Of a stretch of 64,000 bases of DNA, positions 1 to 10,200 are shown piece after piece. The stretch's first letter is position 1. Each line of letters begins with the position of its first letter. This DNA comes from Massilia sp. PDC64 (GTDB lineage Bacteria > Pseudomonadota > Gammaproteobacteria > Burkholderiales > Burkholderiaceae_D): assembly GCF_900101265.1 (NCBI RefSeq), contig NZ_FMZS01000019.1, positions 46,025 through 110,024 on the forward strand, in the 5' to 3' direction. The position numbers were made by a program, and so were the translations under genes. The notes below the pieces were generated by a model that saw only the letters and a program-made list of their open reading frames with translations, was not told the DNA's origin and did not search any database.

Positions 1-1045
1 GCATCGCGAGCAGCCTGCCCTGCCAGTCGCGCAGCTGGAAGCCGAGGCCATACGCGAGGAAGTTCGGGCGCGTGGCGGCCAGCTTCGGATCGGGCTCGCT
101 GATGCGCATCGGCGTCTGCGCCGTCCACATCTCGCGCGCCTGCTTCGCGCTGTACAGGCGGATCTCCTTGCCGTTACCGTCCGTGCCCACGACGCCGCCG
201 GCCACCAGCACGTTCATCCAGCGCGCGATGTCCTCGGCGTTCGTATTGATGCCGACCGCGCCCACCGCGTTCGCCACGGGCATCGCCTTCACGGCCGCGA
301 TCCTGTCGTTGATCTTGCTGTGGGCGTTCGCCACGTCCGGATTGCCCGCGTTCTCCGCCAGGCTGGTCGTCGTCGCCGTCATGCCCACCGGCGTCAGGAT
401 GCGTTCGCGGATCGTCTCGCCCCACGTCTTGCCCGACTTGGCCGCGATGATCTTGCCGGCCACGATGTACAGCAGGTTGTCGTACGCGTAGCTGCTGCGG
501 AAGCTCGTGGCGGGACGGATGTAGCGCAGCTTGTGGATGATCTCGTCGGTGGAGAAATTCGTCGTCGGCCACCACAGCAGGTCGCCGGCGCCGAGACCCA
601 GGCCGCTGCGGTGCGTAAGCAGGTCGCGCACCGTCATCTCGTGCGTGACGTAGGCGTCGTACATCTGGAAGTCCGGCAGGTGCTTCGTGACGGGATCGTC
701 CCACGCGAGCTTGCCTTCGTCGACGAGCATCGCCAGCGCAGCCGCCGTGAATGCCTTCGAGTTCGACGCGACTTCGAACAGCGTTCTCGCATCGATCTTG
801 TCCGGCGCCCCCAGCTTGCGCACGCCGAAGCCCTGCGTGGCGACGACCTTGCCGTCCTTGACGATGGCGATCGCGATGCCCGGCACGTCGAACAGCTTCA
901 TCGTGCGTTCGACGTCCGTGGTGAGCCAGGCATTCAGGGCTGGGGCATCCTGCGTAATGACGGATGCGGCGGGGACGGTGGCGGGTGTCTGCGCCAGTGC
1001 GGCGCCGGAGAAAGCGAGCAGGATCGCTGCTGCGATGCGGGTCAT
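1..1045 (-). CDS. Serine hydrolase, beta-lactamase/class C (PBP4*-like) family, C-terminally cut by the window edge
   Basis: The protein starts with a clear Sec signal peptide (MTRIAAAILLAFSGAALAQ), so it is predicted to be exported to the periplasm. The SxxK nucleophile motif is seen as SNSK at about residue 95, and a Y-x-N motif (YDN) lies about 85-90 residues later, as in class C beta-lactamases and esterase/D-aminopeptidase relatives. The ATG at 1045 is chosen because the signal peptide follows it directly. The reading frame is open to base 1, so the C-terminus with the third motif is outside the window. Substrate cannot be told: family members include beta-lactamases, esterases and peptidases. 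It is divergent from the transporter gene starting at 1139. Confidence 0.85.
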   Translation of the reverse strand, partial: MTRIAAAILLAFSGAALAQTPATVPAASVITQDAPALNAWLTTDVERTMKLFDVPGIAIAIVKDGKVVATQGFGVRKLGAPDKIDARTLFEVASNSKAFTAAALAMLVDEGKLAWDDPVTKHLPDFQMYDAYVTHEMTVRDLLTHRSGLGLGAGDLLWWPTTNFSTDEIIHKLRYIRPATSFRSSYAYDNLLYIVAGKIIAAKSGKTWGETIRERILTPVGMTATTTSLAENAGNPDVANAHSKINDRIAAVKAMPVANAVGAVGINTNAEDIARWMNVLVAGGVVGTDGNGKEIRLYSAKQAREMWTAQTPMRISEPDPKLAATRPNFLAYGLGFQLRDWQGRLLAM

Positions 1046-1122
1046 GGATTGCACTCTTGGATTCCTCGGATGGTGGAAGCGCGGAGCAGGATAGCACTTC
1101 TGCGCAAGCCGCACACCTCTGC

Positions 1123-1128
1123 TATGAT
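1123..1128 (+). promoter_or_regulatory. Candidate -10 element of the GDT1-family gene
   Basis: TATGAT lies 10 bases before the ATG at 1139, so a transcript starting at the usual distance would begin only about 4 bases before the start codon. No good -35 hexamer and no Shine-Dalgarno sequence is seen between it and the start. The site is a guess from sequence alone. Confidence 0.25.
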
Positions 1129-1138
1129 CCGCCATTCA

Positions 1139-1714
1139 ATGGATGCCTTCCTCGTTTCTACCGGCATCGTCGCCCTCGCCGAAATCGGCGACAAGACGCA
1201 GTTGCTGGCCTTCCTCCTCGCCGCACGTTTTCGCCGTCCCCTGCCGATCGTGGCCGGCATCTTCGTCGCGACCATCGCCAACCATGCCTTCGCCGCCGCC
1301 GTCGGCGCCCTCGTGAGCCGCCTGCTCGGTCCCGACGTCATGCGCTGGGTGCTGGGCATCGCCTTCCTCGGCATGGCCGCGTGGATCATGGTGCCGGACG
1401 ACCTGGACGAAGACGAGACACCGCTCGCCCGCTTCGGCGTTTTTCTGACCACCGTGCTCGCGTTCTTCGTCGCCGAGATGGGCGACAAGACGCAGGTCGC
1501 CACCGTCGCCCTGGCCGCACGCTATCCGTCCGCCGTCGCAGTGGTCGCCGGCACCACGCTCGGCATGATGCTTGCGAACGTGCCGGCCGTGTACTTCGGC
1601 GACCGCATTGCGGGACGTGTCCCGTTAAAACTCGTGCACGGCCTGGCGGCACTGGTCTTCGCCGTGCTGGGCATCGCCACGCTGTTCGGGGCAGGACGCA
1701 GCCTGGGCTTCTAG
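1139..1714 (+). CDS. TMEM165/GDT1 family (UPF0016) cation transporter
   Basis: This 191-residue membrane protein carries the family signature twice. E-x-GDKTQ occurs near residue 14 (LAEIGDKTQLL) and again near residue 116 (VAEMGDKTQVA), each starting a three-helix half. The acidic loop between the halves (DDLDEDE) is typical. Members move Mn2+ or Ca2+ across membranes; bacterial homologues are Mn2+ exporters. An in-frame ATG at 1124 would add five residues, but the 1139 start fits the family N-terminus. The stop codon overlaps that of the convergent gene: CTAG at 1711-1714 serves both. I looked for a yybP-ykoY manganese riboswitch; the upstream gap of 93 bp shows none I can recognise. Confidence 0.88.
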   Translation: MDAFLVSTGIVALAEIGDKTQLLAFLLAARFRRPLPIVAGIFVATIANHAFAAAVGALVSRLLGPDVMRWVLGIAFLGMAAWIMVPDDLDEDETPLARFGVFLTTVLAFFVAEMGDKTQVATVALAARYPSAVAVVAGTTLGMMLANVPAVYFGDRIAGRVPLKLVHGLAALVFAVLGIATLFGAGRSLGF

Positions 1715-3321
1715 GGCTGCTGCGTCACCCACACGGGCGCCGACCACAGGATGCGGCCGTCGTCCTGCGTCACCTTCGCGTAATAGAAATGCGCGCCCGG
1801 CGCAGGCGTCGTCGTGACGTCCGCCTTGTCCGAGAGCTGGCTCACGTCGCCGTTGCGTCCCGGGACGCCTTCGATGATCGCCACCGTCGCGGCCTGCCGG
1901 CCCGTCGCGCTGGCGTAGGCCACCTGCAGCCGCAGCGCGCCCGTATTGTCGAAGCGCTCGCCCATCAGGTGGCCGTTCGCGGTGAGGACGATCTGCGCAT
2001 CCTTGTCCATCGTCGCGAACACGCGGCGCGCACGCACGGCCTCGAGGAAGCTGGCGCGCGTCAGCGGCACGCCGTTCGGGATCAGGACGGCGCTGCGGTT
2101 GCTGTACGACGCGCCCCAGTTGGCGCAGTGATTGTCCTGGTTGCTGCTGAACGCCACGTGATACCCCGCTTCCAGCAGCTTGTTGCAGGCCAGTTCGAAA
2201 TTGCTGCGCCGCGTCTCGCCCTCGTTCTCGCTGACGGAAAACGCGGAGCTGTTGACCACTTCGCACAAGGCCATGACGGCGTCGCCGTCCGGCGTGTACG
2301 CGAGCGGCGTGCTGTTCACGGTGAACTGGCCCGTCAGCGCAGGATGGTTGAACTGGCCCGTCAGGCCGCGCTGGCGCATCAGCGCATACAGCGCCGCGTA
2401 GTCGCTCTTCGGGGTGGCCGTGTCCGCGAGCAGCTCGCCCTTCGCATTCTTCTCCCAGCCGAGCAACTCGTCGCTGTCGAAGATGTTCAGGTGGCCGCCG
2501 TTGCCGATCACGCCCCATTCCATGCCGTACAGCGCGAGGAAGCCTGGATTCGCATCCGAGTAATCGCGCGCCGTCTTCAGGCCGGCCCGGTATCGGGCCT
2601 TGGCGGCCGCCGGATCGGCATCGGGGTTCGTGCCGTCCGAGCCGTCGTACATGTGGTTGTGCTCCGAGACCATCAGGATGTCCAGGCCGTGCTTGCGCGC
2701 ATACGGGTACGCGGCGTCCGGGCCGTAGGGCGCCGTCTGCGGGTCCTGCGCGCCGTGGCAGTTGTCGACCGGGGCGCCGCCGTCGCTGTCGCGCGTCTGG
2801 CTGTGCAGGTTGCCGTAATAGACCGTGTACGGCAGCGCGCCCGGCGCCGGCATCGCCATCATGCGTGTGCGGCCCGTCGCCAGCGGCACAACATCCGGCA
2901 GCGCGGGCGCCGGCACGGTGCCGACGGCGATGTCCCAGGCCTGGTCGGCCGTCTCGCTGCCGCTGGCGGCATGCAGGCGCACGCGGTAGATGCCGGGCGC
3001 GGGCTTGCGGCCCGCGAGCATGCCCGACCAGCGCACGGCAATATCGCGCGGCGTATCGCCCAGCGCCAGCCGCCCCTGCCATTGCGCGACGCGGCGGCCG
3101 GATGGCGCGACGAGCTCCAGGCGCCACGTCACGGGACGGCGCGCGCGCAAGCCGGGATACTCGAACGACAAGGTGAACGTACGCGCATCGCGGACGTCGC
3201 CGTGGTACGGCGCGAGCAGGGTCGCGTCGAACTCGCGGTGTTCGAGCGTGGCGGCCGAAGCAGGATTGAACACGCCGGCCGCGGCCAGCACCAGGGAGAG
3301 GGTAAGGATCGAGGTTTTCAT
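1711..3321 (-). CDS. PHP-like metal-dependent hydrolase (CehA/McbA type), exported
   Basis: This 536-residue protein has a signal peptide (MKTSILTLSLVLAAAGVFNPASA). A beta-rich N-terminal domain of about 150 residues precedes a PHP-like metallohydrolase domain. Metal-ligand motifs visible are GNLHSQTRDSDG near residue 170, SEHNHMYDG near 217, GMEWG near 265, FNHPA near 325 and SSNQDNH near 395. CehA/McbA-type proteins hydrolyse phosphate or carbamate esters, but this one's substrate is unknown. The start at 3321 is preferred over an upstream in-frame start at 3363 because the signal peptide begins there. It stands alone, convergent with the GDT1-family gene and about 95 bp downstream of the outer-membrane protein gene. 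Confidence 0.82.
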   Translation of the reverse strand: MKTSILTLSLVLAAAGVFNPASAATLEHREFDATLLAPYHGDVRDARTFTLSFEYPGLRARRPVTWRLELVAPSGRRVAQWQGRLALGDTPRDIAVRWSGMLAGRKPAPGIYRVRLHAASGSETADQAWDIAVGTVPAPALPDVVPLATGRTRMMAMPAPGALPYTVYYGNLHSQTRDSDGGAPVDNCHGAQDPQTAPYGPDAAYPYARKHGLDILMVSEHNHMYDGSDGTNPDADPAAAKARYRAGLKTARDYSDANPGFLALYGMEWGVIGNGGHLNIFDSDELLGWEKNAKGELLADTATPKSDYAALYALMRQRGLTGQFNHPALTGQFTVNSTPLAYTPDGDAVMALCEVVNSSAFSVSENEGETRRSNFELACNKLLEAGYHVAFSSNQDNHCANWGASYSNRSAVLIPNGVPLTRASFLEAVRARRVFATMDKDAQIVLTANGHLMGERFDNTGALRLQVAYASATGRQAATVAIIEGVPGRNGDVSQLSDKADVTTTPAPGAHFYYAKVTQDDGRILWSAPVWVTQQP

Positions 3322-3415
3322 GATGCAATTTTTGCAATTGCATGCATGTCGGCCTTGATCCACGACTCATAAAATTGTCAATTAGATATTAATTCATTGA
3401 CAAATTGTAAAGCCT

Positions 3416-4285
3416 TCAAAAGTGGTATTCCGCCCGCACCATCGGCGTGCTGGCGCGCTGGCCCCGGTTGCCGGTCGTGGCGGCCGTGTTGCCGAATTTA
3501 TTGTTCCAGAACTGGTATTCGAGGCCGATGCGGAAGCGTTTCTTCGGCTGGCCGAAGTGGGGGCCGATGTCGTACATCAGCTGCATGTCGAGGTTCGTCT
3601 CGGCGCCCGTGCCGTTGCCGACCTCGTCGCGCCCCTTCGCGCCGATGAAGTTCAGGTAACCCTCGAACGCCCAGCCCGGCGCCCATTGTTCGGGGATCGG
3701 GATGCCCCAGCTGGCGGAGAACATCGGGTGGATATCGTACGTGTAGCGCCCGCGCACCTGGGAAATCGGCGGGAACGCGCCGCTCGGCGCATTGCTTTCG
3801 TGGACGAGCAGCAGGCCCGTGCTGAGAAAGCCCGGCACGTCCCACATCAGGGCCGGCCCCGCGACGAGCATGCGCTTGCGCGAGTTGTAGCCCACGTCGT
3901 TCTTCGTGTTCCAGTCGAAGCCCAGCACGACGCCCACGCCCTTGACGGCGCCATAGGCCAGCGGTGCGCCGCGCAATGCGCCGATATCGAGCGTGTGGCG
4001 GTAGACGACGTAGGCCTCCTGCGCGCCCTCGTTCTGCGTCAGCGACGCGGGGTCGTTGCGGTCGGACTGCAGCAGGTCAACGTTGAAGTAGTTGGAACCG
4101 TACTTGTAGCCGCTCGCATGCGTCAGCGCGAAGATGTGCTTCTTGATGTCGGACGGATTGAACGGCTCGCGGAAGCGCTGGCCGTAGCGCCAGCTGAGCG
4201 CCGTGTCGCTCCAGTCGGCGGCGTGCGCCGACATCGCCGCCATCCCGATCAGAAAGGCCACCGCATGCGCGCGTCGCGTGTTCAT
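3416..4285 (-). CDS. Tsx-like/outer-envelope beta-barrel protein
   Basis: The product is 289 residues with a signal peptide ending AMSAHA and many alternating aromatic strands. It ends in a phenylalanine (EYHF), the usual C-terminal signature of outer-membrane beta-barrels recognised by Bam. Regions such as DWSDTALSWRYGQRF and NVDLLQSDRND resemble the Tsx-like/outer envelope protein family. The ATG overlaps the stop codon of the cyclic glucan synthase gene (ATGA at 4282-4285), so the two are translationally coupled. This suggests, but does not prove, that the barrel serves the export or sensing of the glucan. Nucleoside transport is the alternative from family name alone. Confidence 0.8.
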   Translation of the reverse strand: MNTRRAHAVAFLIGMAAMSAHAADWSDTALSWRYGQRFREPFNPSDIKKHIFALTHASGYKYGSNYFNVDLLQSDRNDPASLTQNEGAQEAYVVYRHTLDIGALRGAPLAYGAVKGVGVVLGFDWNTKNDVGYNSRKRMLVAGPALMWDVPGFLSTGLLLVHESNAPSGAFPPISQVRGRYTYDIHPMFSASWGIPIPEQWAPGWAFEGYLNFIGAKGRDEVGNGTGAETNLDMQLMYDIGPHFGQPKKRFRIGLEYQFWNNKFGNTAATTGNRGQRASTPMVRAEYHF

Positions 4286-7200
4286 GGTCGCATCTTTTCG
4301 CAGGTCGTCCAGTTCATGTGCGGCGCCGGGGCGGCCGCGTCGTGGCGGCTGGCCACGTGCAGTTCCACCTCGTGCGTCCGGCCGTCGTCCACCAGCGCGA
4401 TCGTATTGCCCTGCTGCGCCACCCCGTCCACGCGGAGCAGCGGCTCGTCCCCGCGCCGCACGGCGATCGTGTACTGGCTGCCGTGGTAGCGGTAGTGTAG
4501 ACGGAAGCCTTCCCAGCCGGCAGGCAGGCGTGGCATCAAGGTCAGGGTTTCGCCGGCTCGCGTCACACCGAGCAACGATTCGACGATCAACCGGAACATC
4601 CAGCCGGCCGAGCCCGCATACCAGCTGCCGCTGTCCCGCCCTGTCGTCATCACATAGGGCTCCACGCGCGCGTGCCCGGCCGGCACCAGCATGCGCGCCA
4701 GTTCCCACGCCCGCTCCGTGTCGCCCAGGTGCGCGAACGCCATCGCCACCCAGATCGCCGCCTGCGTGTCCTCGATGCCGTCGTCGCACAAGCGATGCGC
4801 GTCCACCGCGTCCATCGCGCGGCGCGCCCGGTCCCGCTCGGCCGCGCCGGACAGCACGGCCCAGCTCTGGGTGGCCGCGTCGATGCGGCCGTCGTCGCCG
4901 TACGCACACCGGTACCATTCGCCGTCCCACGCGTTGCTGTCGATGTTGTGGGCGAGGACCTGGGCCGCGCTGCGGCACGTCGTGCAAAAGCCGTAGTCGC
5001 CGCGGCGCTCGGCCAGTTCGCCGAAGCGGCACAGCACGTCGTACAGGAAGAAGCCGAGCCGGACGCTCTCGCCGCTACCGTCCGGCGGCAGCCCGTGCGG
5101 CCCGAACACGAGGGCGCGGCGCAACACGCGCACGCAGTGTTCGTAGATGCTGGCCTGCTCCTGCGAACGGGCCGGCAGGTCGCAATACGCCGCCTCGTCC
5201 TGCCTCAGCGCGCGGCCTTCGATGAACGGCGCGATCTCGTCCAGCAGCGCGTAGTCGCCCGTGACGCCGACGTAGCGGTGCACCGCGAGCGGCAGCCACA
5301 AGGCGTCGTCCGGGCAGCGCGTGCGCTCGCCGCGCCCGGTGGGCGGATGCCACCACGACTGCACGTCGCCTTCGACGAACTGGTGGCCGGCGAACAGCAG
5401 GATGTGGTCCCGCAGCAGTTCCGGACGCACGTGCACGGCGGCCATCGCATCCTGCAGCTGGTCGCCGAAGCGGTAGGCGCCGACCGACTGGTCATAACTG
5501 CTGCGCGCCCACATGCGGCATGCGATCGTCTGATACATGACCCAACCGTTGACGAGCACGTCGAGCGCCGGTTCCGGCGTCTCGATGCGGGCGGCGCCCA
5601 GCGTGTCGTCCCAGAAATCGCGCGCGCGGGCCAGGTCGGCGGCGGCCGCGGCAGGCCCGCTGTGGCGCTGGACCATGCCGGTGGCGTCCAGGTTGCGGCG
5701 CCCGCCCACGCCCAGCATGAACACGAGTTCCTGCTCCTCGCCCGGCGCCAGGTCGACGACGGTCTGCAGCGCGGCGCACGGGTCGAGCGCGGCGCCGCTG
5801 CGCCCCGACAGCGTCGTGCGCCCGAGCGCGGCCGGATTGGCGAGGCTGCCGTCGCGGCCGATGAATTCCGCGCGGTCGCAGGTGAACGCCACGTGCTCGG
5901 CATCGAGGTGGAAGAACGCGACGCGGCCGGCGAAATCCCCGTTCCATGCATTGCGGGCGAACAGCGCGCCACTGACGGGATCCTGCTCCGTCACCACGTG
6001 CGGCGCGGATCCCGCGCGCAGCTCGCCCAGCACCCATTCCACGTAACCCGTGACGGACAGGCGCCGTGGCGTGGTCCCGTCGTTGCGCAGCTTGAGCACG
6101 ATGTGCTTCAGCGGCGCGTCCAGTGCCACATACGTCAGCAGTTCGCTGCGGATGCCGTGCGCCGTGTGCTCGAACACGCTGTAGCCGAAGCCGTGGCGCG
6201 TGACGTAGTCGCCGCCGGATGGCGCCGGCAGCGCCGTCGGCGACCAGAACACGCCCGTCTGCTCGTCGCGCAGATAAAATACTTCGCCGCCGCAGCCCGC
6301 TATCGGGTCGCCCTCCCACGGCGTCAGGCGGAATGCATGGGCGTTCTGGTTCCAGCTGTACGCCTGGCCGCTCTCCGAGATCACCGTGCCGAACATGGGA
6401 CTCGCCAGCACGTTGACCCACGGCGCGGGCGTGTGCCGGCCCGGACCCGTGCGGATGACGTATTCGCGCCCGTCGGGAGTGAAACCGCCGATGCCGTTGT
6501 CGAGCACGAGCGCCGGCACGGCGGGCGCGTCCAATTCGTACTGCGCCGGTTTTGCGGCCGGCACCAGCGCCGGCGGCAGCTCCGCCTTGCGCGCGGACGC
6601 GCGGCGCAGTTGTTCGGCCAGGCTCCCCTGTTCGTCCTGGAGCACCACGCGCGCCACGGCCTGCATCAGCATGCGGTCTTCCATCGTCAGCTGTTCGGAC
6701 GTGCAAACGAACACGCCGCCCGCCCCGGGCAGGTGCGCCACCTCGTCGTGCAGCGCCGCCGAGCCGTCGCACCAGACGACGAGATTCGCGGCCAGCCCTT
6801 TCGCCCGCCACCATGCATAGGCCTGGACCAGCTCGCGCGCGAGGTCGAGGTTGGCGGCATCGCGCAGGTGCAGCAGCACGAGGGGCCGATCGCCCGGGAT
6901 GCCGAGCGCTTCCAGGTCTGCCCGGCCGCGCTGGTTGCGCGCGATGACGGCCGGATCGGCGCGCAGCGCGGGCTGCGGCGCCAGCACGCTGCCCGCCAGG
7001 CGTGCGTACAGCTGGGCATCCGCCTCGGTCGCGTTCAACTGGCGCAGCATGACCTGGCCGTGCGTCCACGCGAGTTCGGGCACGCGGTCGGCCACGTCGC
7101 GGTCGCGGTATTTGTCGATCAGGCGCAGCGCGTGGTCGCGCGTCCCGGCCACGCCCAGCACGATGTCGACCGTCGTTTCCTGATGCGGCGCCAGGGTCAG

Positions 7201-10200
7201 GATGCGGCGGATCGCCAGCGCCGGATCGGACACGGCGCCGTCCGATCCGCCCAGCGGCGCGCGTCCCTCCAGCGCGGCGGGATGCGCCCTGCTCCGCCCG
7301 CGGCCGATGAAGCGTGCGCGGTCCGTCTCGAACTGCGCCGCAGTCTCGTCGCCGTGCACGGTCATCGCCTTCAGTACCCATTCCTGCCTGCGCGCGCACA
7401 GCAGCGCGCTGCGCTCCGCCAGGATCTCCATCTGCACGGCTGCCGGCACCAACTCCGCGTAACTGGTCAGCTCGATCGTACGGGCCGCGCCCGTCCGGTT
7501 GGCGATGCGCAGGCGGCGCAGTTCGACGTCGTCGTCGGGCGCGACGACGATTTCCGTGTGCAGTTCGATGCCGTGGTCGCGCCGGCGGAAGGCCGCCCGG
7601 CCTTCGGAGAACCGGGCTTCGTAATGCTCGGGACGCGCCAGCGTCGGCTGCCACGTATTCGACCATAGGGCGCCGCTGTCCACGTCGCGCACGTAGCACA
7701 CATGGCCGCTGTCGTCGGCGGTCGGATCCGCGCGCCAGCGCGTGACGGCCGCGTCGCGCCAGGCGCTGTAGCCGGCGCCGCCCGCCGTCACCATCACGTG
7801 GTAGCGGCCGTTGGACAGCAGTTGCACGTCCTGCGGCGCGGCATCCGGCTGCGTCACCGTGCGCGCCGGCGTGTCGGCAGCCGTTGCGCTCTGGCGCGCG
7901 TCCTCGATCTCCACGTGCCGCCCCGTGCCCGCCGGCGGCGCAGGCTCCTGCAGCAGCGGCAACGCGGCCTGGAACTGCGGCTCGGCGGCGAAGCGCCGCT
8001 GCATGGGCCGGTTGTGCAGCAGATAGGACAGCGCGAGCAGACCCATGCCCTGGTGGCGTGCGACGAACGCGCGCACGATGGCATAGGGCTGGCCCGCGGG
8101 ACGCCGCGCCGGCGTGTAGTCGGCGGCTTCGTAGAAACCGTAGCGGCCCGTGAAGCCCAGCTGCGCCATGCGTTCCAGGTTGGCGCAGGCGCGTTCCGGC
8201 TCGACCATCAAGGCCAGCAGCGCGGCGTACGGGGCGACGACGAGGTCCTCGCCCGACGCCCGCCGGATCCCCGTGCCCGGTACGCCGAAAGCGCGGTACT
8301 GGTAGTGCAGCGTGGTATCCATCGCGTTGTAGCCGGAGGCCGCAAAGCCCCACGGCACGTCGCGGCGGCGGCCGTATTCCGCCTGCACGCGGACGATGCC
8401 CCGATATGTCTGGTCCAGCAGCGTGTCGCGGTACGCCGGCATCACCAGCAGCGGCGCCAGGTAGGCGTCCAGCGCGCCGTGCTCCGACAGCAGCAGTTGC
8501 TGGCCGTACGCCACACACAGCTGGCGGCCGAGCGCGAACCAGTGTTCCTGCGGGAGCTGGCCGCGCGCGATGCCGGCGAAGCTGGCGAGGCGGGCGTCCG
8601 CTGCGAGCAGGCCCGGGTCCCCGTCGCCCAGGAGGCCGACGTCCACGTCCGCGCAGTCGCGCGCGGCGCGCGCCAGTCGTTCGATCTCCTGCAGGCGTAC
8701 CCGCGCGTTCGTGCTGCCTTCCGCGACGAGGCCCGCCAGCAGCAGCTGGCGCGTACGCTCTTCCGGCTCCAGGTCGTCGCCGGGCGCCTTCATACCAAAG
8801 CCGGCCAGCTCGCGCACCGTCGGGATGCGCGTGAGGCTCGAATCGATCACGTATTCCTGCACGACGCGCATCCACGGCGCCATCACCAGCAGGTCCGCCT
8901 GGGCGGCGGCCGCCTGCCGCGCCAGCCTGCCGGCCCAGTCGCGCAGCTGCGCATCGGCGTCGTCCGGCACGACGGCGCACAGCGCCTCGGCCTGGCGCAC
9001 GAGCGCCTGCAGGCAATCGGCAAGACCCGGCAGCGTGCCCGCGTTGCGGCAGCGTTCCGGCGTCAGGTGCAGGCGCAGCGCGGCGATCGCCTCGCGCACG
9101 GCGGGCGCGGACGATACAGCGTGGTCTTCGACGACGTCCAGCGTGTCGCGGATGCCGTCCAGCGCGCGGCTGGAGGCGATGGGTTCGTCGGCCAGCCGTT
9201 CCAGGCCGGCCGCGAGCACGAGCAGGTGGGCCGCCAGGTTGCCGCCGCCGGCGGCCGACACGGACAGCGGCGGCAGCGGCGCCAGCGTGCACGTGTCGTA
9301 CGCGTCGTGGAAATGGCCGCGCTGGCGCTCCAGCCGGCCCATCGTCTGGAGTGTCGCGCGCGTGCGCGCCAGCAGGTCTCCCGTGGCCGCATAGCCGAAA
9401 TCCCAGGCCGTCACGTTGGCCAGCAGCGCAAGGCCCATGCTCGCGGGCGACGTGCGGTGCGCCACGACGGGTGCCGGATGTTCCTGCAGGTGGTCCGGCG
9501 GCAGCCAGTTCTCCTCCTCCGTGACGTGGTCCTCGAAGAATGCCCACGTGCGGCGCGCCGTCGTGCGCAGGAAGCGGCGCTGCGCATCCGCCAGGTGCGG
9601 CGCGGGACGCGCGGCCGGCAGGCTGACCCACCACGCCACCACAGGCGAGAGGAACCACAGCAGCAGCAGGGGCGCGGCCGCGAACAGCGCGAACGGATGC
9701 GCAAAGCTGAGCAGCACGGCGACACCGACGGCGAACGCGGGCGCGAACCACATGTTCTGCCAGTTGGCTTCCATGTCCGTGCTGGAGCGCGACAGCGTGG
9801 GCGCGCGCCATTCCAGGCGCTGCCGCTTCGACACGAGCATGCGCCACGCGCCGCGCGCGATCGCGTCCACGCTGTAGCTCGCCTCGTGCGGCAGGAAGAC
9901 CGTGTCCAGCAGCGCGTGATACAGGCCGATGCGCGCGTCGTGCGCGCAGTGCAGCAGGTGCGGGCCCGGCGCGACGTCGTGCGGCTTGTCGGCCAGCGCG
10001 ACGAGCGTGCGCAGCGCGAACGGCACGAAGAACACGGCCAGCACGGCCGCGCTCCAGAACGCGGGCGCCGGCAACAGCGCCCAGCACAGCACCAGCAGGA
10101 TGCACAGCGCGGGGGCGACGAGGCTGCGGCGCAGGTTGTCGAACAGCGTCCAGCGCGCCAGCGGCGGCAGCGGATTCGCTTCCCGGCTGCCGTCCGCGCG

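Noticed and set aside
174..1097. A 307-codon minus-strand frame overlapping the serine hydrolase
   Set aside because: The neighbouring frame has a signal peptide and the SxxK motif; this one is Arg-rich noise.
1046..1138. A manganese (yybP-ykoY) riboswitch upstream of the GDT1-family gene
   Set aside because: The 93-bp gap shows none of the conserved loops and a -10 element would place the transcript start after it.
964..3372. An 802-codon plus-strand frame across the GDT1-family and PHP genes
   Set aside because: It overlaps two recognisable genes in other frames and has Arg-rich low-complexity content.
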